Of a DNA stretch of 64,000 nucleotides, positions 20,201 through 28,068 are shown one piece after another. A program made the translations under genes and the position numbers. The notes beneath the pieces were generated by a model. That model worked only from the letters and a program-made list of their open reading frames with translations, had not been told where the DNA came from and ran no database searches. Position 1 is the first letter of the stretch; each line of letters begins with the position of its first letter. This DNA is from Heliomarina baculiformis (lineage in GTDB: Bacteria > Pseudomonadota > Alphaproteobacteria > Rhodobacterales > Rhodobacteraceae): positions 79,219 through 143,218 of the forward strand of contig NZ_JAIMIC010000009.1 of the NCBI RefSeq assembly GCF_019966545.1, given 5' to 3'.

Positions 20201-21728
20201 ATGGGGAGCTTCGGATAACAAGATCGACGGACGAATGTCTCTGGACGTCGGTCTTTCAATCGCCCACCTCGCACAGGAGGTCCCGATTGCTGCGCCGGTT
20301 AAAGTGGTCTTTGTCACCGTATCCGCGCAATCCGTTCTGGGTGAACGCGCGTTGCGACCTGACATGGCACAATCAGCGGGGCCGGTACTTGCGCTTTCTG
20401 TCGAAGACCCGCGCCTCCAACTGCGCCATCTCGATCTTTCCGCTAACGACACGGATGAAGGAGACCTGCACTTCGCTGCCATGATCGCGGACGAAGCCTG
20501 TCGCGACGATTTCGAAATGACCTGCGCCCGCCGCGCGGGCATTCGTCTCCACCGGCGTTTCGAACCGGTCTCGCCGCCGGCCGAAGGTCTCGCTCTGCCC
20601 GATGGTGCAGTCTGCCTAATCACCGGAGGGCTTGGCGACCTTGGACGGCAAATCGCTTTGGCATTGGCCAAAGCAGGGCGGATCAGATTGGTGCTGACCT
20701 CGCGCAAAAAGCTTCCCCCTCGCGCCGAATGGGAAGAAATCATCTCGAGCACAAAAGAGGATGCCAAACTCTTTTCCGATCTGATCGAGATTGAAGACCA
20801 GGGTGCCGAACTGTTTGTTGCCGATTGCGATATGGGTGACGAGTCGCGGCTATCAAACATCCGCAGTGAAATCCTCGAACGTTGGGGGGCGCTGGATGCC
20901 ATCATACATGCCGCCGGTTACGCAGGCAGCGGCGCTCTTGCGATACGTCAGACCGCCGAGGATGTGTCGCGCACCATCGTACCGAAAGTGGGCGGACTTC
21001 GAGCTTTGGCCCGCGTCTTTGGAAAGGACGAGCTGGGCCTTGTTGTCTTGATGAGCTCGATCAACTCGCTGGTCCCGGCGGCCGGGGCAATCGACTACGC
21101 CGCCGCGAACGCCTTTCTGGATGTCTGGCCGCATAGCGCGGAACGCCCCGAGTGCTGGAAAAAGGTAACCGTGTTCAACTGGGACGCGTGGGCGGATATC
21201 GGCATGGCCGCGCGCCGCCAGATGCAACGCGAAGACCCTGACCTGCGCATGATTGATCCTGCCGCCGCGACTGATCTATTCATGCGCATCGCCGCCGGTC
21301 CAGAGCGTCAGGTTGTCGTATCGCCCCACGACCTACCAAGGCTCGCGGTCGAGATGAAGCGTGCGGCCATTGCACCCACCCCCACCGAACAACCTGAAAT
21401 CGCGCCCGAGGCTCGGCTCACCGGCAGCGAGTTTGCGACGCGAGACAGCTTTGAAAGTGAGGAAGAATATCAGGTTGCGTTGCTCTGGGCCGAATTGCTG
21501 CAGACCGAGATCACCGGCCCGCAAGAAGACTTTTTCGAACTCGGAGGGCACTCCCTTATGGCGACCCGGTTCCTGTCACGGCTGGAAGCCACGACATCCG
21601 CGCAGTTGACTCTCAGGGATGTCTTCGACGGTCGAACGATTGCTGCGATTGCCAGCAAAATCGCAAGCTCTAATGGAGCATCCGATGGCGATGAACATGA
21701 CGCGGACCGGGAGGAGTTCATTCTGTGA
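17223..21728 (+). CDS. Type I PKS module KS-AT-KR-carrier, NRPS-linked
   Basis: The preferred start is the ATG at 17223 (MSDAPVSG), which overlaps the NRPS stop; an upstream in-frame start would overlap it further. The KS has QTACSTSLVAVE, EAHGTAT and NIGHLD. The AT has FSGQGSQFSGMG, GHSIGE and HAFH, indicating malonyl-CoA. The KR has LITGGLGDLG and a Tyr in DYAAANAFL. The C-terminal carrier (EDFFELGGHSLMA) looks more like a PCP than a classical ACP, as is common where a PKS feeds an NRPS. No DH or ER is seen. Expected action: extend the aminoacyl chain by two carbons and reduce the ketone, giving a beta-hydroxy-gamma-amino acid (statine-like) unit if glycine precedes it. Confidence 0.95.
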   Translation: MSDAPVSGSGFPAHAVAVVGMAGRFPDAPDLGTFWRNIRDGVESLRDFTPDQMTAAGVPTALQNNPRFVRKGTVLDNSDMFDAEFFQISPGEAQIMDPQQRLFLECAWEALEHAGYTPGGFDVPVGIYAGVSMNTYLTFHILGNRKQAEAAGAYQLMLGNDKDFLCTRASYKLDLKGPSVTVQTACSTSLVAVEMACRALARGECGMALAGGASINFPQQTGYLYQEGMIFSPDGHCRPFDVEARGTRAGAGAGLVMLKRYTDALRDGDTIHAVIRGAAVNNDGAAKAGYTAPSIDGQAEVIATAQTIAGVEPRTITYMEAHGTATPLGDPIEIAGLTKAFRDRTDDTGFCRLGALKANIGHLDAAAGVAGLIKTILCLKNAYIPPVVNFREPNPKLALEDSPFTISAEGSDWICEGPRRAAVSSFGIGGTNAHLIIEEAPQVSARPADTRPRTLVLSARTQTALAEVSNRLAGRLSEPDAPTLHDVAHTLLSGRKAFRHRKFVVASDAEEAAEELRRQSRGSVHDGGARRVAYMFSGQGSQFSGMGAGLYAENATFKDAFDLCAEILKTPLGCDLRDAVLKSDDPRINETWLTQPALFAHEYALAKTWVDLGIAPTAMIGHSIGEYVAAHLAGVMSLEDALSLVTLRGSLMQEMAPGSMAAVPLPAGELRRRLAGRAEVAAENSPELNVISGETEAIEELVAEFSRDGIAAKILRTSHAFHSSMMEPALDRIIAAVEKIDLSAPKINYVSNVSGTWITPQEAISADYYARHLRGTVKFEAGLRALGEDSSIFMLEVGPGTTLATLAQMTFPASRARISASLSHPGEQKPESKAILEATGRLWAAGVPISHTTIQAQEDATARRVPLPTYPFERSRHWVDPAPGTETSFAIDAEPQLPRVTANPYLCQPVWSTAPAVPLLRIEGRWLVLVETTDQAQALKKELQDKGAHNVVAILPGHLPRTGPIAVARPGNHQDLVAALGSEGAPISGIVVAWGASDNKIDGRMSLDVGLSIAHLAQEVPIAAPVKVVFVTVSAQSVLGERALRPDMAQSAGPVLALSVEDPRLQLRHLDLSANDTDEGDLHFAAMIADEACRDDFEMTCARRAGIRLHRRFEPVSPPAEGLALPDGAVCLITGGLGDLGRQIALALAKAGRIRLVLTSRKKLPPRAEWEEIISSTKEDAKLFSDLIEIEDQGAELFVADCDMGDESRLSNIRSEILERWGALDAIIHAAGYAGSGALAIRQTAEDVSRTIVPKVGGLRALARVFGKDELGLVVLMSSINSLVPAAGAIDYAAANAFLDVWPHSAERPECWKKVTVFNWDAWADIGMAARRQMQREDPDLRMIDPAAATDLFMRIAAGPERQVVVSPHDLPRLAVEMKRAAIAPTPTEQPEIAPEARLTGSEFATRDSFESEEEYQVALLWAELLQTEITGPQEDFFELGGHSLMATRFLSRLEATTSAQLTLRDVFDGRTIAAIASKIASSNGASDGDEHDADREEFIL

Positions 21729-24700
21729 CGGCGACAGAATTATTGCAGGAAGTCCGCGCGCGGGGCGGTCGCATTGCATTGGCTGGCGAAAACCTCCGCT
21801 TGTCGGGACATGTCGGTAGCCTGAGCGAGGAACTGCGCCAGAAAATCCTCGATCACAAATCCCAGATCATGGCGATCTTACGCGAAGAGGAAAACAAGGG
21901 CGCGACCATCCTCCCCAAAGACGGTCCCCTGCCGCTGTCCCATTTCCAGGAACGCCTTTGGATCATCCAGCAGCTTGATCCGTCAGCGACCGAATACAAT
22001 CTGGTTACGGTCTGGGCCATGGAGCATACTGGTGCAGAAGCACTCGAAGCGGCGTTAAGAAACGTCGTGACACGGCACAGCATATTGCGCACTGTTTTTC
22101 ATGAAACTCCAACCGGCCCCGAAGCAGAGGTGCTGGAGCCGGATCGCGTCTCAATCGTGGACGTCGACCTGTCGGACCTGAACGAAGCGCAAAGCAAACA
22201 AGCGCTGGCCGAACTTGTGGAGCGCGAAACCCACCGTGTTTTCGAGCTGGACAAGACACCGCCAGCACGCTTCGTGATACTAGATTTGGCGAATGGCGAT
22301 ACCGCGCTTCTTGTTGCGGTACATCATATCGCCATCGACCACTGGTCTCTCTCGATCCTGCGGCGCGAGCTGACAGCAGCGCTTTCTGAACCATCCGCTT
22401 ATTCAAAACAGGCCGCGGTTCCAGAATACGCCGATTATGCAGGGTGGCAGCGGCGGCGACTGGACCCGTCGCGCCTTTCCGAGCATCTCGATTGGTGGGA
22501 AAAGAAACTTGGCGGCCACCCCGAAATGTGCACCTTTCACGCCGACCTTGTTCCGGGGCTCGAACCTGAGGGCACCAGCCGGTCGTTTGTCTGGGACAGA
22601 GACTTTTCAGACCGGCTGCAAGCCTTTGCGAACGAGCGCAATATCAGCTTGTACATCTGTTTTCTCGCCGCCGCTTCGATCGCGTTGCATCGCCACACCG
22701 GCCTCGAGGATATCGTACTCGGTAGCCCTGTCGCGCTTCGTGAACGGGCTGAGTTTGAAGGCATCATAGGCCCCTTCGTGAACACTCACGTATTGCGGAT
22801 GGACCTTTCCAGCAATCCCTCGGTGGCCGAGGTTCTGGAGGCCTGCCGGACTTCCATGCTGGATTCATTCCCGCATAGTCACGTGCCATTTGAAATGGTC
22901 GTAGACCGGCTTCAGCCGGTGCGCAGCCTGAACCGGTCACCGCTCTTTCAGTTTGCCGTGGTACTTCAAAACGCCGACGACACTCAGGTCGAACCGATAT
23001 TCGGCGGTGGTGCGATTCACGACATGACGTGGATCGTACGTACGTCCGGCGGACAGGTCATGGGCGCAATGGAATATCGCTCCGATATATATCTCGGGGA
23101 CACGGTAGAGCGCATCATCGAACGGCTTGAACTGATCCTGCGCTGTATGCTTGATCACCCCGAAATCAAATTAGCCGACATTCCCCTGTTATCGGAAAGC
23201 GACCGACGAATTCTGTCGAATGAATTCATACCCACCGAAGTCGAATGCGATGCGGTTCCCTATCCAATCCAGTTTTCCCGGATTGCCGAACAGGTCCCGG
23301 ATTCCGCCGCAATCCGGCACGAAGGTGAAACGGTCAGCTACGCGGCACTTGCCGCACGTGCGAACCGAATTGCCCGGTATCTGTCGTCTCTCGGCATCGG
23401 ACCAGGTCAGGTGGTTGGGTTATGCCTTGATCGAACGCCCGATCTGATCGCCTCGATCATCGCCGTGCAAAAGACAGGTGCAGCACATCTGCCGCTGGAC
23501 CCGGGGTTTCCCGAAGACCGGCTGAACTACATTCTTTCAGACAGCAGGGCCACTGCGGTGCTGACCGGCGAGGGCACAGCCGGATACCTGACGCTCCCCG
23601 AAGACGTAACCGAGATCAATCTGCACTCGGACACTCAGGTGATCGACGCCGTGTCTCCGGATGATCTGGACCACGACGTCGATCCGGACTCGCGCGCGCA
23701 TCTCATTTATACATCAGGCTCGACCGGGCGGCCAAAGGGCGTACAGATTTCCCATCGCGCAATGTCCAACCTGTTGGCCGCTTTGCGCGACGAACCGGGA
23801 ATGAGTCCCAACGACATTGTTGCCGCAACCACAACGGCGTCTTTCGACATCGCGGCGGTCGAATTACAATTACCACTGACCGTCGGAGCCACGATCGAAC
23901 TGATCAGCCGTGAGGTCGCCACCAATGGTGAAGATCTTGCCGCAACTCTGGCCGCCTGTGGCGCTACGATCGTTCAGGCAACCCCCTCGGCGTGGCGACT
24001 TCTGATAGAAGGCGGATGGAAAGGTGGCCGAGACATTCTTGCGATCACCGGAGGCGAACCGCTTACCCGAGATCTCGCCGATGATCTGCTTGACCGTGTC
24101 GGTAGTCTCTGGAACGGCTTTGGACCCAGCGAGACCACGATCTACTCGACTGGGGCTTGGATCACACCGGGGCGAAACGCAATCAGTATCGGACGACCGG
24201 TGCGCAACACACGGGTTCTGCTGCTCGACGAAACCGGGGAACTGGTGCCGATCGGCATGCAAGGCGAGATCTGCATAGGCGGGGCAGGGGTGTTCGAGGG
24301 TTATGTCGGCAAACCTGAACAGACCGAGAAAAGCCTCGTAACGGATCCAATCTCACCGCAGAACGCGCAGCTCTACCGCACCGGCGATATCGGACGCTGG
24401 GCGCCGAACGGTCAACTCTACCATCTGGGGAGACGAGATAATCAGGTAAAGATTCGCGGTGTGCGGATCGAGCTTGGCGAGATCGAAGCCTCGCTTCTGG
24501 CATCGCCCCAGATACGTCAGGCGGCAGTGCTCGTTCAGGACTCTGGTCAGGGAGATCTGCGCCTCGTGGCTTATCTCGTCTTCGAGGATGGCGAAGAAAT
24601 GACTGCCAGCGAAGTCCGGCGAAATCTGCGGGCCACGTTACCCCGCTACATGATCCCGTCCGTAATAATGGAACTGCCGAAATTACCGATGACGCCGGGT

Positions 24701-25000
24701 GGTAAACTTGATCGTCGCTCGCTGCCTGCGCCTTTCAAGGGCGGCGGTCTGGGCCGCCCGGTAGCGGTACCCCCACGCCCGGGAATGGAGCGGGCGCTGG
24801 CGGATATCTGGGCTGACGTCCTGCAACTGGATGACGTGGGTGCGGACGACAATTTCTTTGAACTCGGAGGGCATTCGCTTATAACTTTGCGAGTTGCGAA
24901 AAGGGTGCGATCTGAACTGGGGCTGGCTCTCGATCCACGGCTGCTGTTTTTCAAGAGCCTCCGTCAGATCGCTCTCGAATTGACACAACAATTAAGTTGA
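21725..25000 (+). CDS. NRPS, docking-C-A-PCP, terminal module without TE
   Basis: This single-module NRPS starts at a GTG overlapping the PKS stop (GTGA). Residues 1-55 form a second TubC-type docking domain (GGRIALAGENLRLSG). The C domain motif reads HHIAIDHW, keeping the catalytic His-His and Asp but with His replacing the usual Gly. The A domain has YTSGSTGRPKG, YRTGDIGRW and GKLDRRSLP. Its code reads D-I-V-Q-I-G-G-I-Y-K, related to the glycine-like code of the other module but not matched to a known substrate by me; a small residue is likely. The PCP has FFELGGHSL and the protein ends about 40 residues later, with no TE or reductase. Release must therefore occur in trans or on another protein. 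Confidence 0.93.
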   Translation: MTATELLQEVRARGGRIALAGENLRLSGHVGSLSEELRQKILDHKSQIMAILREEENKGATILPKDGPLPLSHFQERLWIIQQLDPSATEYNLVTVWAMEHTGAEALEAALRNVVTRHSILRTVFHETPTGPEAEVLEPDRVSIVDVDLSDLNEAQSKQALAELVERETHRVFELDKTPPARFVILDLANGDTALLVAVHHIAIDHWSLSILRRELTAALSEPSAYSKQAAVPEYADYAGWQRRRLDPSRLSEHLDWWEKKLGGHPEMCTFHADLVPGLEPEGTSRSFVWDRDFSDRLQAFANERNISLYICFLAAASIALHRHTGLEDIVLGSPVALRERAEFEGIIGPFVNTHVLRMDLSSNPSVAEVLEACRTSMLDSFPHSHVPFEMVVDRLQPVRSLNRSPLFQFAVVLQNADDTQVEPIFGGGAIHDMTWIVRTSGGQVMGAMEYRSDIYLGDTVERIIERLELILRCMLDHPEIKLADIPLLSESDRRILSNEFIPTEVECDAVPYPIQFSRIAEQVPDSAAIRHEGETVSYAALAARANRIARYLSSLGIGPGQVVGLCLDRTPDLIASIIAVQKTGAAHLPLDPGFPEDRLNYILSDSRATAVLTGEGTAGYLTLPEDVTEINLHSDTQVIDAVSPDDLDHDVDPDSRAHLIYTSGSTGRPKGVQISHRAMSNLLAALRDEPGMSPNDIVAATTTASFDIAAVELQLPLTVGATIELISREVATNGEDLAATLAACGATIVQATPSAWRLLIEGGWKGGRDILAITGGEPLTRDLADDLLDRVGSLWNGFGPSETTIYSTGAWITPGRNAISIGRPVRNTRVLLLDETGELVPIGMQGEICIGGAGVFEGYVGKPEQTEKSLVTDPISPQNAQLYRTGDIGRWAPNGQLYHLGRRDNQVKIRGVRIELGEIEASLLASPQIRQAAVLVQDSGQGDLRLVAYLVFEDGEEMTASEVRRNLRATLPRYMIPSVIMELPKLPMTPGGKLDRRSLPAPFKGGGLGRPVAVPPRPGMERALADIWADVLQLDDVGADDNFFELGGHSLITLRVAKRVRSELGLALDPRLLFFKSLRQIALELTQQLS

Positions 25001-25015
25001 AAGACAAATTTTCAT

Positions 25016-25810
25016 ATGAACCCGTTTTTTCTGGGCAATTCAAAACGCCGGCTGTTTGGCGTCTATCATCCGCCGCGCCTCTCGAGAGGTGCTGAACGTG
25101 CCGTAGTCCTCTGCCCACCGTTCGGGCATGAATACATCTATTCCCACCGGTCCATGGCAAGACTGGCCACGACACTCGCCGCCGCCGGATTCCATGTATT
25201 GCGCTTTGATTACTTCGGAACCGGAGATTCCGGCGGTGAGGCACGCGATGTTACCCTGGCCGGTTGCCGTGCTGACATCGACATGGCCATCGAAGAACTT
25301 CTGGACATGAGCGGCGCCGACCGCGTTTCGCTAGTCGGTCTGCGTCTTGGTGCCACTTTGGCTGTCGAGGTCGCTGCGAGCGATCCTCAGAGGATCGACC
25401 GTGTCGTGCTCTGGGATCCCATCATCGAAGGCGAAGAATACGTGGCGGCACTGTTCGAGGCAGCCGCGACCATGCCAATCGGCATTGAACATCCACACAA
25501 CCTGCCCAGGACGCCGAACGGCGAATATGAAATCTGCGGCTTTCCCCTGACGGACTCGCAACGCAGCGAAATAGCGGGCGTCGATATCATGCCGCATCTT
25601 TCAAAGCTGCCTCGGCGATGGTTTACGCTGGTGACCAAACCGCTGAAATCCCATGAAATCTTTCGATCTGCCCTCGACGCCGAGGGTTCCCCGGAGAACC
25701 CCCGGTTTGAACAGGTTGAAGACCGCGCCGCCTGGAAAGAAGATTGGCCGCTCAACGCCGGAAACGTTCCTGCACTCGCCATTTCCCGCATCGAGGCATG
25801 GATGACATGA
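25016..25810 (+). CDS. Alpha/beta-hydrolase-fold protein with Arg at the nucleophile elbow
   Basis: A 264-residue serine-hydrolase-fold protein lying 15 bp after the terminal NRPS. The strand-turn motif that normally reads G-x-S-x-G is VGLRLGA here, so Arg occupies the nucleophile position. Other fold landmarks are present: CPPFGHEYIYSHRSM, FDYFGTGDSGG and VLWDPIIEG. It resembles the hydrolase-2 type found next to exosortase A loci, where the same GLRLG elbow occurs as I recall. It may be a non-catalytic acyl-binding protein, or it may use an unusual mechanism. It is coupled by ATGA to the next hydrolase. Its position suggests product release, transfer or protection, which is inference. Confidence 0.82.
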   Translation: MNPFFLGNSKRRLFGVYHPPRLSRGAERAVVLCPPFGHEYIYSHRSMARLATTLAAAGFHVLRFDYFGTGDSGGEARDVTLAGCRADIDMAIEELLDMSGADRVSLVGLRLGATLAVEVAASDPQRIDRVVLWDPIIEGEEYVAALFEAAATMPIGIEHPHNLPRTPNGEYEICGFPLTDSQRSEIAGVDIMPHLSKLPRRWFTLVTKPLKSHEIFRSALDAEGSPENPRFEQVEDRAAWKEDWPLNAGNVPALAISRIEAWMT

Positions 25811-26706
25811 ACCAGCCGCAGGATGGCAACGCAAAACCTCCGCGTGAGCAAGTTGTCCTGTTCGGCGCTAAACAATCCCTTTGCGGTATCGTGACCCATC
25901 CTACCACCAAGACGCCCGGGATCCCGATTGTCGTACTCAACACGGGGATCATCCACCGGGTCGGGCATCACCGCATGTACGTGACTCTCGCGCGTCGCTG
26001 GGCCGCGCAGGGCCATCCCGTTGTGCGTTTTGATTTCGGCGGGATCGGCGACAGCCCGGTACAAAGCGACGAACTGCCTCCACTCGACGCAAATCTCATC
26101 AGCATCGGCGAGGTCTGCGATTGGGTCGAAAGCAATCTGGGACTGTCGCGTTTCGTGCTGATCGGTCTTTGTTCCGGCGCCGACCACTCGGTTATTTACG
26201 CGGCCCGCGACCCACGGGTCGCCGGTGTGGTTCTGATTGACCCGACCATCCCGCGAACCTGGCAGTTTTTCCTGCGCGACACGCTAAGCCGGCTTAAGCG
26301 ACCGGTGATCTATCGGAACATCCTGAGCGGTCGCGGCAGTACCTGGGCTCGTATCCGGCACCTTTTTGGCGGCAAGGCCCCCGAACCGCGACAGGGAGAG
26401 TTTGCCCAGCCACAGCTGGAAACCCCCGAAGCCATCGCCTTTCTCGAAGAAACCTACCAGAAGGCCGTAACCAACGGGGCAGAAATGCTCGCCGTATTTA
26501 CGGGGGGCCACAGTTTTCAGCACAACTACCGCAGGCAGTTGCTGGATGCGCTGCAAAAGGTCGACTTTGGCGAACAACTTGACCTTCACTACTTCAAGGA
26601 CAGCGATCACACCTTCACGTATCTCAAGCACCGCGAAAGGCTGTTCGCTTTGCTAGACGAATGGCTTGAAAAAAAGTGCAGGACGACGGGGGAAATCACC
26701 CGATAA
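25807..26706 (+). CDS. Alpha/beta-hydrolase with Cys nucleophile (GLCSG)
   Basis: A 299-residue hydrolase-fold protein. The ATG at 25807 overlaps the stop of the preceding gene. The elbow reads IGLCSGADHS, so Cys stands where Ser is usual; FDFGGIGDSP and VLIDPTIP mark the neighbouring strands, and a late DSDHTFT supplies a plausible catalytic His. The pairing of a GLRLG protein with a GLCSG protein mirrors the adjacent hydrolase pair of exosortase A systems, but no exosortase is seen here. A Cys nucleophile would suit acyl transfer or thioester exchange, so this is a candidate for unloading the TE-less NRPS. It is the last gene of the rightward operon. Confidence 0.82.
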   Translation: MNQPQDGNAKPPREQVVLFGAKQSLCGIVTHPTTKTPGIPIVVLNTGIIHRVGHHRMYVTLARRWAAQGHPVVRFDFGGIGDSPVQSDELPPLDANLISIGEVCDWVESNLGLSRFVLIGLCSGADHSVIYAARDPRVAGVVLIDPTIPRTWQFFLRDTLSRLKRPVIYRNILSGRGSTWARIRHLFGGKAPEPRQGEFAQPQLETPEAIAFLEETYQKAVTNGAEMLAVFTGGHSFQHNYRRQLLDALQKVDFGEQLDLHYFKDSDHTFTYLKHRERLFALLDEWLEKKCRTTGEITR

Positions 26707-26803
26707 ATACTGCGAAGGATCACTCCACCGGCTGCCCGCATTCCCAGGTCAAACGGCGGATTCTTTTACCCAAGCACAATCCAGTTGAGCTTCCATCCCA
26801 AGA

Positions 26804-27919
26804 TCAACCCGCGAGTTCTTCGACAAGATGGTCCATCATCCTGTCACAGGCCTCGAGTTCACTGATTTCAATGAACTCATCAGCCTTGTGGCCCTGATCC
26901 ATATTCCCGGGACCGCAGACGAGCGTGGGTATGCCTGCAGCATGGAAATGGCCAGCCTCGGTTCCAAAACCGACCTTGGTAAACTTTGGAGCAGGAAGCA
27001 GCGCAGAAAGCATCTGAACCTCCGTGGAACCGGGGTCCACCTCCAGACCCGTATACGCGCCGGTCTTTTCAATTGTCACATGTCCGATCCGGTCAGCAGC
27101 TTCCTCAAGACGGGCTTCCAAAGACGCCAGCGGATCAGCGGCAAGGTGCCTGATCTCATAATCGATATGGCAAAGATCAGGGATGATATTCAACGCCGTA
27201 CCGCCGGCCATACGTCCGGCGTGAACCGTGGAATAGGGAACACCGTAGCCTGTATCCTGCGCACCGGAGGCCGACAGATCCATCTGAAGCGCCCGCAGTG
27301 CGCCGATGAAATCCGCCCCCAGATGCAGCGCGTTCCGATACAGGGGTGCCATGGCTGAGTGGCCGGGCTCTCCTGTGCAGGTCGCCCTGTAAGACGCCTT
27401 GCCCTTGTGCCCTGTCGCGATCTGCATCGATGTCGGCTCGCCCACGATGCACAGCCGTGGTCGCTCCATCAAAGGTACCAGTACGGGCATCATCTCGGCG
27501 ATGCCTTTACAACCGACTTCCTCATCGTAGGAAACGACGAGCTTAAGCGGCTCTTGCAACCGAGCTTTCGAAGCCGCTGCAGCGGCGCGGAGCATGCTGG
27601 CAAGGAACCCCTTCATATCCGCTGTACCGCGTCCATAAAGACGCCCACCACTCTCGCGGAGCCGAAACGGTTGATGACTCCAGTCCTGTCCGCTGACCGG
27701 GACCACATCGGAATGCGCTGACAACATCATACCGCCCGGCAGGTCCGGCCCGATACGGGCAAAGAGACCGGCCTTCTTTCCTGTTGGATCTTCGATCCGC
27801 CACAGAGAGAACTCCAGATCGCGGAGGTACCGTTCGACCCAGCCGATCAGGTCCAGATTGCTCTCGGCGCTGATCGTGGGAAAGCCTATCAGGTGGTCAA
27901 GAATCTCTTTCGAATTCAT
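26804..27919 (-). CDS. argE: M20 family deacylase, acetylornithine deacetylase-like
   Basis: A 371-residue zinc-dependent amidohydrolase of the M20/ArgE family, usually cytosolic. Metal and catalytic motifs are clear: SAHSDVVPV (metal His and catalytic Asp), GRGTADMKGF (bridging Asp), DEEVGCKG (general base Glu and metal Glu), and AGHFHAAGIPTLVCGPG near the C-terminus. The dimerisation domain lies between them. It removes N-acyl groups from amino acids, acetylornithine being the classic substrate. Its placement next to a LysR gene and a monooxygenase/RidA/DUF1028 operon, with a shared dyad upstream, suggests a catabolic N-acyl amino acid role rather than arginine synthesis. It converges on the hydrolase gene with 97 bp between them and no clear terminator. 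Confidence 0.85.
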   Translation of the reverse strand: MNSKEILDHLIGFPTISAESNLDLIGWVERYLRDLEFSLWRIEDPTGKKAGLFARIGPDLPGGMMLSAHSDVVPVSGQDWSHQPFRLRESGGRLYGRGTADMKGFLASMLRAAAAASKARLQEPLKLVVSYDEEVGCKGIAEMMPVLVPLMERPRLCIVGEPTSMQIATGHKGKASYRATCTGEPGHSAMAPLYRNALHLGADFIGALRALQMDLSASGAQDTGYGVPYSTVHAGRMAGGTALNIIPDLCHIDYEIRHLAADPLASLEARLEEAADRIGHVTIEKTGAYTGLEVDPGSTEVQMLSALLPAPKFTKVGFGTEAGHFHAAGIPTLVCGPGNMDQGHKADEFIEISELEACDRMMDHLVEELAG

Positions 27920-27992
27920 GTGGCCTCACATTATGCGGGCCAGTGTTTCGCAAAGCGCGCGCCGGGTAAACAAGGCTTTGATAAAGCTGAAC

Positions 27993-28007
27993 TTAGGCAG
28001 ACCCTAT
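27993..28007. promoter_or_regulatory. Candidate LysR box upstream of argE
   Basis: TTAGGCAGACCCTAT contains the T-N11-A core of LysR-type sites and matches the perfect dyad at 31764-31778 in most arm positions. It lies 74 bp before the argE start. A longer imperfect inverted repeat (27987-27998 against 28029-28040) overlaps it. Confidence 0.5.
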
Positions 28008-28068
28008 GCGTGAGGGTTCGGCACATTCGCCTTAGTTTAGATCACTGTTAGGGACCGGGAGCAGGTGC

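Noticed and set aside
26707..26803. Intrinsic terminator between the convergent hydrolase and argE genes
   Set aside because: No G+C-rich stem followed by a T-run is visible.
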